Source: Clostridiales bacterium (lineage in GTDB: Bacteria > Bacillota > Clostridia > Oscillospirales > Oscillospiraceae). From it: 14,945 nucleotides of DNA. Positions 1 to 6,210 of the stretch are shown piece after piece. The DNA lies in assembly GCA_021205375.1 (NCBI GenBank), contig JAJPXR010000084.1:1-14945 (forward strand), in the 5' to 3' direction. The translations under genes and the position numbers were made by a program. Every line of letters starts with the position of its first letter. Within the stretch, counting starts at the first letter, position 1. Below the pieces are notes generated by a model. It had not been told where the DNA came from and made no database searches. It saw only the letters and a list, made by a program, of their open reading frames with translations.

Positions 1-53
1 GCCTCCCCTGAAAGGGGAGGGGGACCATGCGAAGCATGGTGGAGGGGTTTCCC
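1..53 (-). repeat. Dispersed palindromic repeat, copy A (short form, cut by window edge)
   Basis: Two perfect hairpins lie side by side: CCTCCCC (2-8) with GGGGAGG (14-20), and ACCATGC (24-30) with GCATGGT (34-40), followed by GGAGGGGTTTCC. Read on the minus strand this matches the left part of the copy at 7788-7916 almost base for base, but lacks that copy's inner core (the GCCGTCAAGCGGC hairpin and what follows). It may continue beyond position 1. It lies downstream of the HPr terminator. No coding function is seen. Confidence 0.8.
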
Positions 54-80
54 ACCGGAACGAGACGATTCAAAGAATAG

Positions 81-121
81 GCAAAACAAACAACAACGCC
101 CGGACGCTGCTGCGTCCGGGC
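81..121 (-). terminator. Rho-independent terminator of the HAD-HPr operon
   Basis: A perfect 10-bp stem, GCCCGGACGC (98-107) with GCGTCCGGGC (112-121) and a 4-base loop, is followed on the minus strand by a T-rich tail (positions 97 down to 81, GTTGTTGTTTGTTTTG). This is the expected form of an intrinsic terminator and it sits about 65 bases after the HPr stop. Confidence 0.85.
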
Positions 122-135
122 GCTTCGCCTTTAGG

Positions 136-165
136 CGCTGCCGCACGCTTCACGCTGCGGCAGCG
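136..165 (-). other. Second hairpin between HPr stop and terminator
   Basis: CGCTGCCGCA (136-145) pairs perfectly with TGCGGCAGCG (156-165) around a 10-base loop. It lacks a T tract, so it is more likely a 3'-end stabilising stem or part of a double-hairpin terminator than a terminator by itself. Confidence 0.55.
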
Positions 166-185
166 TCCATTGTTTCATGGAAAAC

Positions 186-443
186 TTACAGGTTGGCCTC
201 GAAGAACGCCTTCAGGCCCTCGATGGCGGCATCTTCATCCGCGCCGTCGGCCTTGATGGTGACGGTCTCGCCCTTCTTCACGCCCAGGGACATGATCATC
301 ATAAGCTGGGTCAGCTTCTTGGTGACGCCGTTCTTGGTGATGGTGCAGGTGGAGGAGTACTTCTTGGCTTCCTTGGCCAGCAGGCCGGCGGGACGAGCGT
401 GGATGCCCAGTTCATCTTTGACGACGTAATCGAATTCTTTCAT
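186..443 (-). CDS. HPr-family phosphocarrier protein
   Basis: An 85-residue protein of normal HPr length. HPr passes phosphate from PEP via enzyme I to sugar-specific EIIA in the PTS, in the cytoplasm. The active-site segment GIHARPAG is intact with His15 at the usual place and Arg17 next to it. The segment around the HPr-kinase site reads KKLTQLMMIMSLG, so residue 46 is Gln, with Thr45 before it, instead of the regulatory Ser46 of Bacillus HPr. Such HPr-like proteins without Ser46 are known to me from other Clostridia, so the protein may carry phosphate without the usual CcpA co-repressor role (inference). The ATG at 443 follows AAAGGAGA at proper spacing. It lies 13 bases after the HAD gene and is probably co-transcribed with it. 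A PTS enzyme I gene is not in the window. Confidence 0.93.
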   Translation of the reverse strand: MKEFDYVVKDELGIHARPAGLLAKEAKKYSSTCTITKNGVTKKLTQLMMIMSLGVKKGETVTIKADGADEDAAIEGLKAFFEANL

Positions 444-456
444 GGTTTTTCTCCTT

Positions 457-1143
457 TTAAAATAAAATATGATCGATCAATCCTCGGAACCCCTGAATTG
501 ATTTCACACTTGGATATTCCCCCGCTTTTTGGGGGTCCGGCTGGAGCCAGAGGGCTTCCATGCCGGCGTTTTGCGCGCCGAGAACGTCTTTTTTCAGGTT
601 GTCCCCGATGAAAAGGCACTCCTCCGGCGGACAGCCCGCCTTTTTCGCGCAGAGCAGGAACAGGTCACGGTGGGGCTTTTCCACCCCGGCCTCCTCGCTG
701 GTGACGACGAAATCCAGCGCGTCCAACAGGCCCAGCCGTTCCAGCTTTTTCAGTTGCCAGTCCGTCGTCATGTCCGACCCCACGCCGAGGCGGACGCCCC
801 GCTCTTTCAGGGCTTGCACCAGCTCCGTCACGCCGGGACTGGGGACCATGGCGTCCAGCAGGGCGTTCCAGTAGAGGTCGTTCATGGTTGCCGCGTGGCG
901 CAGGGGCAGCCCCCGCTCCTCCAGCAGCCGCTGGATGCGGATGGCCCGGCTGTGGCACCCCGCCGTCTGGCCCTGCTCCCGGAGCTGGCACTGCATCACC
1001 CGGTCATAGTCCGCCCGGAACGCGGCCTCGTCCAGCCCCAGCTCCCGCCGGGCGTACCGGCAGAGAACATCCATGGCCTGGGCGTTGGCGGCCTTATAGC
1101 TGTAGAGGGTGTCGTCGATGTCGAAAATGACCGCTTTTGGCAT
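457..1143 (-). CDS. HAD-superfamily hydrolase (subfamily IA-like phosphatase)
   Basis: A 228-residue cytoplasmic protein with all four HAD motifs: FDIDDTLY with nucleophile Asp8 and acid Asp10, Ser123 in VGSDM as motif II, Lys156 in GVEKPH as motif III, and GDNLKKD with Asp181 and Asp186 as motif IV. The helical cap lies between about residues 15 and 95. The FDIDDTLY start resembles YjjG-type and pyrimidine nucleotidase-type enzymes, but the substrate cannot be read from sequence. The ATG at 1143 follows GAGGA about 7 bases upstream. Its TAA stop overlaps the AAAGGAG ribosome site of the HPr gene, which suggests translational coupling. Two tandem promoters lie upstream. A role tied to sugar-phosphate turnover is only a guess from the HPr neighbour. 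Confidence 0.9.
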   Translation of the reverse strand: MPKAVIFDIDDTLYSYKAANAQAMDVLCRYARRELGLDEAAFRADYDRVMQCQLREQGQTAGCHSRAIRIQRLLEERGLPLRHAATMNDLYWNALLDAMVPSPGVTELVQALKERGVRLGVGSDMTTDWQLKKLERLGLLDALDFVVTSEEAGVEKPHRDLFLLCAKKAGCPPEECLFIGDNLKKDVLGAQNAGMEALWLQPDPQKAGEYPSVKSIQGFRGLIDHILF

Positions 1144-1206
1144 AAATCATCCTCATTTCCGGCTTGCCGCAGGGTCAGCCGCCCTCTCTGGCGGCGGGAC
1201 AAAGAT

Positions 1207-1235
1207 AGTATACCTTTTTTTTCGCCGTCTGGCAA
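1207..1235 (-). promoter_or_regulatory. Proximal promoter of the HAD-HPr operon
   Basis: On the minus strand a TTGCCA -35 box (1230-1235) and a TATACT -10 box (1207-1212) are separated by exactly 17 bases. Transcription would start near 1200 and give a leader of about 56 bases. Confidence 0.8.
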
Positions 1236-1336
1236 GTCTTTTGTCTTATATTCACAAAAATTTTTATTTTTGTCCTGTTTTATTGTCGCTTTCGTGTTCG
1301 TTTTCAAAAAGAAAAAGGTTTTTTAATCTCCCTATT

Positions 1337-1365
1337 ATTATAAGGCACCTTCCTCTGTTTGGCAA
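1337..1365 (-). promoter_or_regulatory. Distal promoter of the HAD-HPr operon
   Basis: On the minus strand TTGCCA (1360-1365), a 17-base spacer and a perfect TATAAT (1337-1342) form a second sigma-A-type promoter, 130 bases upstream of the first. It lies after the transpeptidase terminator hairpin and would give a leader of about 185 AT-rich bases. Confidence 0.78.
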
Positions 1366-1414
1366 GGCAGTCTTTTGGGGGAAATGTCGGTTTCTCCCCG
1401 CCCTGGCCCGATGA

Positions 1415-1455
1415 CAAAGCGCCCGGACAGGTTTTGCCTGCCTTCGGGCGCTTTG
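1415..1455 (-). terminator. Probable terminator hairpin of the L,D-transpeptidase gene
   Basis: CAAAGCGCCCG (1415-1425) pairs perfectly with CGGGCGCTTTG (1445-1455), with an inner CAGG/CCTG stem. It starts 15 bases after the stop codon. The following minus-strand sequence is not T-rich, although TTT lies at the end of the stem, so termination may be partial. Confidence 0.6.
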
Positions 1456-1469
1456 AGGGCTGTGGTCGG

Positions 1470-2948
1470 TCAGTCGTCGTCGCTGGTTTCCACGTAGGAG
1501 TAGGCGTTGGCCATCTTGTTGGCGTAGGAGGTCAGCGTCACGTTGGTCCGGTAATAGGCCACCACCGGGGTCCCATCCTCCAGCATGGAGTACAGCTTGG
1601 CCGCTGAGGTGGCGTTGATGTTGATGCAGCCGTGGGAGCCGTTGGTCAGGTAGATGCCGCCGCCGAAGGAACTGCGCCAACTGGCGTCGTGAATGCCCAC
1701 GTTGTAGGCAAAGACCATGAAATAGGTCACATCCGACTCGTAATCCTCCCCCACCAGGGTGGCGGGGCTTTTCTTATAGGAGATGTCGAAGATGCCGTCG
1801 GGGGAACCGTTGCCCTTGTTGATGTTGCCGGAGACGATGTCGCAGCTCAGCACCAGCGTCCCCTCCTGGTAGTAGTAGAGATATTGGTTGGTGTAGTCCA
1901 GTTCGATGTAAGTGCTGCCGATGTCCTGCGAGTCGGCTGTCCGCAGCACGCCGGTCTGCTCATAGACCGGTTCACGGGTCACAGGCTCGCCGCCCTCCAG
2001 GTCGGCCAAAATTTGCTCGGCCTCTCCGGCCTTATCAACGACCCAGCCGTAGTCGCCGCCGCCGATGGTGATGGTGTCCCCCATGGTGGTGGTGAACCTG
2101 CGCTCGTCCCCGAAGGTGTTATAGGCCGTGGCCAGTGACTGGACGAAGTCGGCCACCGCGTCGGTGTCGATCGTGACGGAGTAATCCTCCCCCACGATGA
2201 GCATGTCGCAGATCTCCGCCGCGTCCAGGGATTCGTCCGCGTCCCCGATGTCATACTGGATGGTGGCGTTGCAATAGAACTGGATCTGGTCCAGAGCGGC
2301 GTTCAGGGTGGCGTCGTCGGCGTATACCTCCGGGTTCACGTAGCAGTCCCGGTCCAAGGTACATTCCGACAGCCCGGAGGCCACCGCCTGGGTGATGGTG
2401 CTGACCACGGTCTCCGTCACCGGCTCGTTGCCGTAGACCTCCTCCGTGATCTCATAGGTGCCGTCCGCGGCCCGCACCAGCTCTGCGTCCTCCGACAGCG
2501 TGAAGCTGCTGTAGTTCAGGAAGCCCAGCGCCAGGATACATTCCTCCAACTGGTCCTCGTCATAGGAGAAGGCGGCCTCCAGCGTGCAGGCGTGTTCCTT
2601 CCGCAGCTCCAGGGGCCAGGCGAAGTTGTTCTGCTCTTCCATCAGGGCCTCTTCCGCCCCCGCGTCCACATAGGCGTAGGAAAAATCCGCCCCCTGAAGG
2701 GTGAATGTGTTGTCCTCGGTGTCGTACACCGTCAGCTCGTAGGCCGCGCCGGTGGCCACGTTGTCCGCCTTCAGGTCCGCAGCGGTCTTGCGGCTGTAGT
2801 CCACCCCGTTCACCGTGGTGTTAGGGAAAAAGTGGGAGTGGAAATAAAACGCACCGGCCAGATACACCGCCAGCACGATGAGCAGCACGGCCAGCACCGC
2901 GATGAGCACCGGCAGCCAGACGCGCTTTTTCTGTTTTTCGTTCGTCAT
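1470..2948 (-). CDS. Membrane-anchored L,D-transpeptidase (YkuD) with PG-binding domains
   Basis: A 492-residue protein that would form 3-3 cross-links in peptidoglycan, or attach proteins to it, outside the membrane. Residues 1-9 are basic (KQKKR), followed by one membrane helix at about 10-33. Two repeats of the PG_binding_4 type follow, at about 75-200 and 255-330; the second has the pattern FTTTMGDTITIGGGDYGW. The YkuD domain (about 345-467) has His420 in VGIHDASW and catalytic Cys441 in SHGCIN, the complete active-site signature. The chosen ATG at 2948 lies 8 bases after GGAGG; a GTG three codons upstream is part of that ribosome site and is rejected. The tail ends in an acidic TSDDD. 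A promoter lies about 112 bases upstream. Specificity (cross-linking or lipoprotein attachment) cannot be decided. Confidence 0.93.
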   Translation of the reverse strand: MTNEKQKKRVWLPVLIAVLAVLLIVLAVYLAGAFYFHSHFFPNTTVNGVDYSRKTAADLKADNVATGAAYELTVYDTEDNTFTLQGADFSYAYVDAGAEEALMEEQNNFAWPLELRKEHACTLEAAFSYDEDQLEECILALGFLNYSSFTLSEDAELVRAADGTYEITEEVYGNEPVTETVVSTITQAVASGLSECTLDRDCYVNPEVYADDATLNAALDQIQFYCNATIQYDIGDADESLDAAEICDMLIVGEDYSVTIDTDAVADFVQSLATAYNTFGDERRFTTTMGDTITIGGGDYGWVVDKAGEAEQILADLEGGEPVTREPVYEQTGVLRTADSQDIGSTYIELDYTNQYLYYYQEGTLVLSCDIVSGNINKGNGSPDGIFDISYKKSPATLVGEDYESDVTYFMVFAYNVGIHDASWRSSFGGGIYLTNGSHGCININATSAAKLYSMLEDGTPVVAYYRTNVTLTSYANKMANAYSYVETSDDD

Positions 2949-3013
2949 ATCAATCACCTCCGGCTTTCTGTCACCGCCGCCGGGCCATGTGTGGGCCTTG
3001 TGGCGGAGAATAG

Positions 3014-3045
3014 GGGGTTATGGCCGTGAAAAGCGCGGCCACCCC
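3014..3045 (-). other. Stem-loop in the leader of the L,D-transpeptidase gene
   Basis: GGGG (3014-3017) and GGCCG (3022-3026) pair in order with CGGCC (3036-3040) and CCCC (3042-3045) through an asymmetric internal loop. It falls between the predicted start site (about 3053) and the start codon at 2948, with no T tract after it. It could stabilise or regulate the mRNA, but no riboswitch family is recognised. Confidence 0.4.
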
Positions 3046-3059
3046 GAAAGCCTGTTCTT

Positions 3060-3088
3060 ATAGTAACGCATTCCGGGAGAAATAGCAA
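3060..3088 (-). promoter_or_regulatory. Promoter of the L,D-transpeptidase gene
   Basis: On the minus strand TTGCTA (3083-3088), a 17-base spacer and TACTAT (3060-3065) form a sigma-A-type promoter. Start of transcription would be near 3053. Confidence 0.75.
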
Positions 3089-3264
3089 TGTTTTTACATG
3101 AATAAACGAAAAACAATTTCTGAGAAACAAACAGTTTTCTCCATCTGTAAAACGGCAGCAAAGGATTTGTAAAGCGCGTCACGGCCAGCGGCAGCGCGGC
3201 GCTTATGCAGGATTTTATGCAATTTCATCGAAAAGAGTGGGATTTATCCCTGCATTTCTCTGTT

Positions 3265-3281
3265 GGAAACGCAGAGTTTCC
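3265..3281. promoter_or_regulatory. Inverted repeat upstream of the pullulanase promoter (candidate operator)
   Basis: GGAAAC (3265-3270), five bases, GTTTCC (3276-3281) is a perfect inverted repeat ending one base before the -35 box. The left part, TGGAAACGCA, resembles the left half of a catabolite-responsive element, but the right half does not fit a normal 14-base cre. A LacI-family or other sugar regulator is possible. Confidence 0.4.
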
Positions 3282-3282
3282 C

Positions 3283-3311
3283 TTGCCATTGGCCCGAAAA
3301 TCGGTTACAAT
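3283..3311 (+). promoter_or_regulatory. Promoter of the pullulanase gene
   Basis: TTGCCA (3283-3288), a 17-base spacer and TACAAT (3306-3311) precede the ATG at 3360. The start site would be near 3318, giving a leader of about 42 bases. This also rules out translation from the open frame upstream. Confidence 0.8.
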
Positions 3312-3359
3312 GAAACTCCAGTTGGTTTTTTAAATGTGATAACGAAAGGGGCGAACCAC

Positions 3360-5264
3360 ATGCGTCACCCTATGCCCTTCGGGGCGGATTATACACCGGA
3401 GCGGACGGTGTTTCGGCTCTGGGCGCCACAGGCTGCCCAGGTCAAATTGCAGCGCTTCTGCACCGGCAGCGACGAAGAGCCGGGCGCCCGGTTCCTGGGC
3501 GAAGTTTCCATGAAAGGCCCGGTGGACGGCGTGTTCACCTACACGGCCCCCGGCAACCTGAAAAACGAGTATTATCAGTATCTTTTGACCGACGCGGACG
3601 GGAACGTCACCTGGTCGGCGGACCCCTGGGCGCTGGCCTGCGGCGTCAACGGCCAGCGGAGCATGGTGGTGGACCTGGCCGAGACCGACCCCTCCGGCTG
3701 GGCAAAGGACCGGGGACCGGACTTGGACGGCAAGGCCCCGGTCATCTGGGAGACCCATGTGCGGGACTTCTCCAGCGACCCCCGCAGCGGCGTCACCCCC
3801 GCCCACCGGGGCAAGTTCCTGGCCTTCACCGAGGACGGCACCACCCTGGACGGGGCGGGTGAGGTCCCCACCTGCCTGAACTACCTCAAACAACTGGGCG
3901 TGACCCACGTTCAGCTCATGCCCATCTTCGACTACGGCTCAGTGGACGAACGCTGCCCGGAAGAGCAGTACAACTGGGGCTATGACCCGGAGAACTACAA
4001 CGTCCCGGAGGGCAGCTACGCCAGCGACCCCTGCCACGGAGAGGTGCGCATCCGGGAGTGCAAAGAGATGATCCAGGCCATCCACAAGGCGGGGCTTGGG
4101 GTGGTGATGGATGTGGTGTATAACCACACCTATCGCAAGGACTCCTGGCTGGCGCGCACCGCCCCCGGCGAATACTACCGCACCATGCCCGACGGCAGTC
4201 CCGCCAACGCCTCCGGCTGCGGCAACGAAACCGCCAGCGACCGGAAGCCCTTCCGGGAGTACATGCTCGCGTCCCTCTGCTACTGGGCGCAGGAGTACCA
4301 CGTGGACGGGTTCCGGTTCGACCTGATGGCGGTCCACGACGTGGAGACCATGAATCTGGTCCGCACCACGCTGGACCGGCTCCCCGGCGGGGAGCGGCTG
4401 CTGACCTACGGGGAACCCTGGTCGGCGCTGTCCACCCGGATGCACCCGGAGGCCATCCCCGCGGGCAAGGCCGCTGTGCGGCAGTTCAACAGCCGGTTGG
4501 GAATTTTCTGCGACGACACCCGCAACGCCCTGGTGGGCAGCCCCTTCACCGTGTTCGAGAAGGGCTACGCCAACGGCAACCCCTCCGACAAGCTGGCGGA
4601 GCGGGTGCGGGCGGCGACCCACGGCTGGTGTGACCGGGCGCGGCTGGGCTACGCCAACAACCCGGGGCAGATTTTGCAGTACGTCTCCTGTCACGACAAC
4701 TACACCCTCTGGGACCGGCTGACCATCGAGGAAGGGGCGCAGAACTACGACTGCATGGAGCCTCACCGCCTGCAATGCTGCAAGCTGGCGTCGGGGATGT
4801 GCCTGACCATGCCGGGGCTGGGCTTCTTCCTCTCCGGCGAGGAATTTGGCCGCACCAAGCAGGGGGACGGCAACAGCTACCAGGGGCCGGAGGAGCTGAA
4901 CCGGTTGGACTGGGGCCGGACAGAGCAGTTCGCCGACCTGGTGGACTGGTATCGGGGCCTGCTGGGGCTGCGGGAGTGGCTGGTCCCCATGGGCCGCCTC
5001 CATCCGGAGCGGGCCAAAGGGGAGTATCTGGAGGTCCCGGACAACTGCGTGGGCTTCTGGCTGGACGGGGAGGGACCGTGGAGCGCCTTCCTGGTCTGTT
5101 ACAACCCCTACGACGAGGGGAAACCCGTCGTCCTGCCCGCCGGAGCGTGGCAGGTACTCTGCGACGGGAAACGCAGCGATTTGTGGAAAAACGATGCCCC
5201 GCCGGTGGTGTCCGGGGAGTGGATGCTGCCGCCGGTCAGCGCGGTGGTGCTGGGACAGGTGTAA
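3360..5264 (+). CDS. pulA: Type I pullulanase / debranching enzyme (GH13)
   Basis: A 634-residue enzyme that hydrolyses alpha-1,6 branches of glycogen, pullulan or limit dextrins. An N-terminal CBM48-like domain (about 1-110, with VFRLWAPQA) precedes the GH13 barrel. The type I pullulanase signature YNWGYDP is at 204-210. The four GH13 regions are complete: DVVYNH at 251-256, GFRFD with nucleophile Asp321, YGEPW with acid/base Glu352, and VSCHDN with Asp446. There is no signal peptide, so it probably acts in the cytoplasm on stored glycogen or imported dextrins. The ATG at 3360 follows AAAGGGG; the longer frame from 3237 would begin upstream of the promoter and is rejected. The gene stands alone, without glycogen synthesis genes beside it. 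A weak GCAGC/GCTGC hairpin (5267-5282) follows the stop. Confidence 0.93.
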   Translation: MRHPMPFGADYTPERTVFRLWAPQAAQVKLQRFCTGSDEEPGARFLGEVSMKGPVDGVFTYTAPGNLKNEYYQYLLTDADGNVTWSADPWALACGVNGQRSMVVDLAETDPSGWAKDRGPDLDGKAPVIWETHVRDFSSDPRSGVTPAHRGKFLAFTEDGTTLDGAGEVPTCLNYLKQLGVTHVQLMPIFDYGSVDERCPEEQYNWGYDPENYNVPEGSYASDPCHGEVRIRECKEMIQAIHKAGLGVVMDVVYNHTYRKDSWLARTAPGEYYRTMPDGSPANASGCGNETASDRKPFREYMLASLCYWAQEYHVDGFRFDLMAVHDVETMNLVRTTLDRLPGGERLLTYGEPWSALSTRMHPEAIPAGKAAVRQFNSRLGIFCDDTRNALVGSPFTVFEKGYANGNPSDKLAERVRAATHGWCDRARLGYANNPGQILQYVSCHDNYTLWDRLTIEEGAQNYDCMEPHRLQCCKLASGMCLTMPGLGFFLSGEEFGRTKQGDGNSYQGPEELNRLDWGRTEQFADLVDWYRGLLGLREWLVPMGRLHPERAKGEYLEVPDNCVGFWLDGEGPWSAFLVCYNPYDEGKPVVLPAGAWQVLCDGKRSDLWKNDAPPVVSGEWMLPPVSAVVLGQV

Positions 5265-5321
5265 AAGCAGCCTCCCTGCTGCGCAGATCTAAAACATCAC
5301 CGCTTCGCCTTGAGACACGGC

Positions 5322-5395
5322 AAATGTGCAATGTGCAATTAGCAAATGTGCAATGGCCGTTTCCGCTGTTATTGCGCATTGTACATTGCTAATTG
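5322..5395. repeat. AT-rich inverted repeat with GTGCAATG / TTAGCAA words
   Basis: The arm CAATTAGCAAATGTGCAATG (5336-5355) pairs with CATTGTACATTGCTAATTG (5377-5395), with one bulge and one wobble. The word ATGTGCAAT occurs three times nearby (5324-5332, 5331-5339 and 5346-5354). Almost the same word, CAATTAGCAATGTGCAATG, recurs at 7751-7769. The element fills most of the gap between pulA and the esterase gene and differs in composition from the GC-rich genes. It may be a degenerate mini-repeat; without a T tract it is not a standard terminator. Confidence 0.65.
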
Positions 5396-5416
5396 CTAAT
5401 TGAGAAGGGGGACTAT

Positions 5417-6046
5417 ATGAAACAAGTGCTCTGCTTTGGCGATTCCAATACCCACGGCTACGACGCCTTCACCGGCGGCACACTGGATTACACCCGCCGC
5501 TGGACGGGGCGGGTGCAGAAGGCCCTGGGGGAACAGGCCCTCATCTGTGAGGCGGGGCTGAATGGCCGCACCTGCGGTTTCGACGACCCGGAGGTGCCGG
5601 GGCGCAACGGACGGAAGCTGCTGAACAGCGCCCTCCAGACCCACAAGCCCCTGGACGCGGTGGTCCTCATGCTGGGGACCAACGACTGCAAGACCTGTTA
5701 CCGGGCGGACGGCCCCGCCATCGCCAGGGAGATGGAGGCGCTGGTGGAGCAGGTGGCACAGTTCGCCCGGCTCACCGACTGCGACGCCAAGACGCTGGTG
5801 GTGGCTCCGCCGCCTCTGGGCGAGGAGAGCATCACCTACCGGGACTTCGACCGGCAATCCCTGGTAGTGTCCCGGTCCCTCGCGGGGCTGTACCGGGACT
5901 TAGCGGCGCGGCACGGCGTGGCCTTCGCCGACGCGGGAGCGTGGGACATCCCCCTGGACTTCGACGGCACCCACTTCACCCCGGAGGGCCACCGGCGGTT
6001 CGCCCTGCGGATGGAGGCGGAGCTGCGGGCGCTGCTGGGGCTGTGA
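5417..6046 (+). CDS. SGNH/GDSL-family esterase (arylesterase/acyltransferase-like)
   Basis: A 209-residue alpha/beta hydrolase of the SGNH fold. Block I is CFGDSNTHG with nucleophile Ser10, block II has the Gly in AGLNGRT, block III has Asn in LGTNDC, and block V is DGTHFTPEGH with Asp183 and His186. The overall pattern (RWTG, GLNGRT, DDP, LGTNDCK, VVAPPPL) resembles the arylesterase/perhydrolase group typified by the Mycobacterium smegmatis acyltransferase. It lacks a signal peptide and should be cytoplasmic. The ATG at 5417 follows GAAGGGGG; an upstream TTG frame start at 5393 lies inside the inverted repeat. The natural substrate is unknown; deacetylation of imported sugars would suit the pullulanase neighbour but is only a guess. 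No clear promoter of its own is seen, so read-through from pulA is possible. Confidence 0.88.
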   Translation: MKQVLCFGDSNTHGYDAFTGGTLDYTRRWTGRVQKALGEQALICEAGLNGRTCGFDDPEVPGRNGRKLLNSALQTHKPLDAVVLMLGTNDCKTCYRADGPAIAREMEALVEQVAQFARLTDCDAKTLVVAPPPLGEESITYRDFDRQSLVVSRSLAGLYRDLAARHGVAFADAGAWDIPLDFDGTHFTPEGHRRFALRMEAELRALLGL

Positions 6047-6093
6047 CGGTATTTCTTTCCTATCCGTGAAAAATGGACAACATGAGCAAAAAG

Positions 6094-6117
6094 CCGGCGA
6101 GAAATCGCCGGTTTTAG
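6094..6117 (+). terminator. Rho-independent terminator after the esterase gene
   Basis: CCGGCGA (6094-6100), loop GAAA, TCGCCGG (6105-6111), then TTTT. An A-run before the stem (6088-6092) means it could also work on the other strand. Confidence 0.85.
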
Positions 6118-6144
6118 TCATAGTGATGAAAGTTTTTTCGCCTC

Positions 6145-6173
6145 TTGCTAGAAAAAATCCATCGTAGTATAAT
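6145..6173 (+). promoter_or_regulatory. Promoter of the MATE transporter gene
   Basis: TTGCTA (6145-6150), a 17-base spacer and a perfect TATAAT (6168-6173) lie just after the esterase terminator. The start site would be near 6180, about 30 bases before the GTG start. Confidence 0.85.
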
Positions 6174-6210
6174 GGCGCGTGAAAAAAGAAGATCAAAGGA
6201 GATATGCTCT

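Larger units (their letters stand above)
1144..1469. other. Intergenic region between ldt and HAD gene (promoters, terminator, AT-rich leader)
   Basis: This 326-base gap holds the terminator-like hairpin of the transpeptidase gene (1415-1455), two minus-strand promoters for the HAD gene and a strongly AT-rich stretch (about 1200-1345) with A/T runs. Within the leader, GCCGCC (1178-1183) can pair with GGCGGC (1190-1195), giving a small stem just after the proximal start site. No further gene is supported. Confidence 0.7.
2949..3359. other. Divergent promoter region between ldt and pulA
   Basis: This 411-base gap carries one promoter for each flanking gene, a hairpin in the ldt leader, and an inverted repeat directly upstream of the pullulanase -35 box. 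Between the two promoters (3089-3260) the sequence is AT-rich; a direct repeat TTATGCA (3203-3209 and 3215-3221) is the only other pattern seen. No small gene with a convincing ribosome site was found. Confidence 0.7.

Noticed and set aside
3203..3221. Direct repeat TTATGCA twice at 12-base period in the ldt-pulA gap
   Set aside because: Only two short copies in AT-rich DNA; too little to call an operator or iteron.
3237..3359. N-terminal extension of the pullulanase from a GTG at 3237
   Set aside because: The -35 and -10 boxes (3283-3311) lie inside this extension, it has no family similarity, and the ATG at 3360 has a good ribosome site.
6145..6210. N-terminal extension of the MATE protein from a TTG at 6145
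   Set aside because: That TTG is the first triplet of the -35 box TTGCTA; the GTG at 6211 has AAAGGAG at correct spacing.
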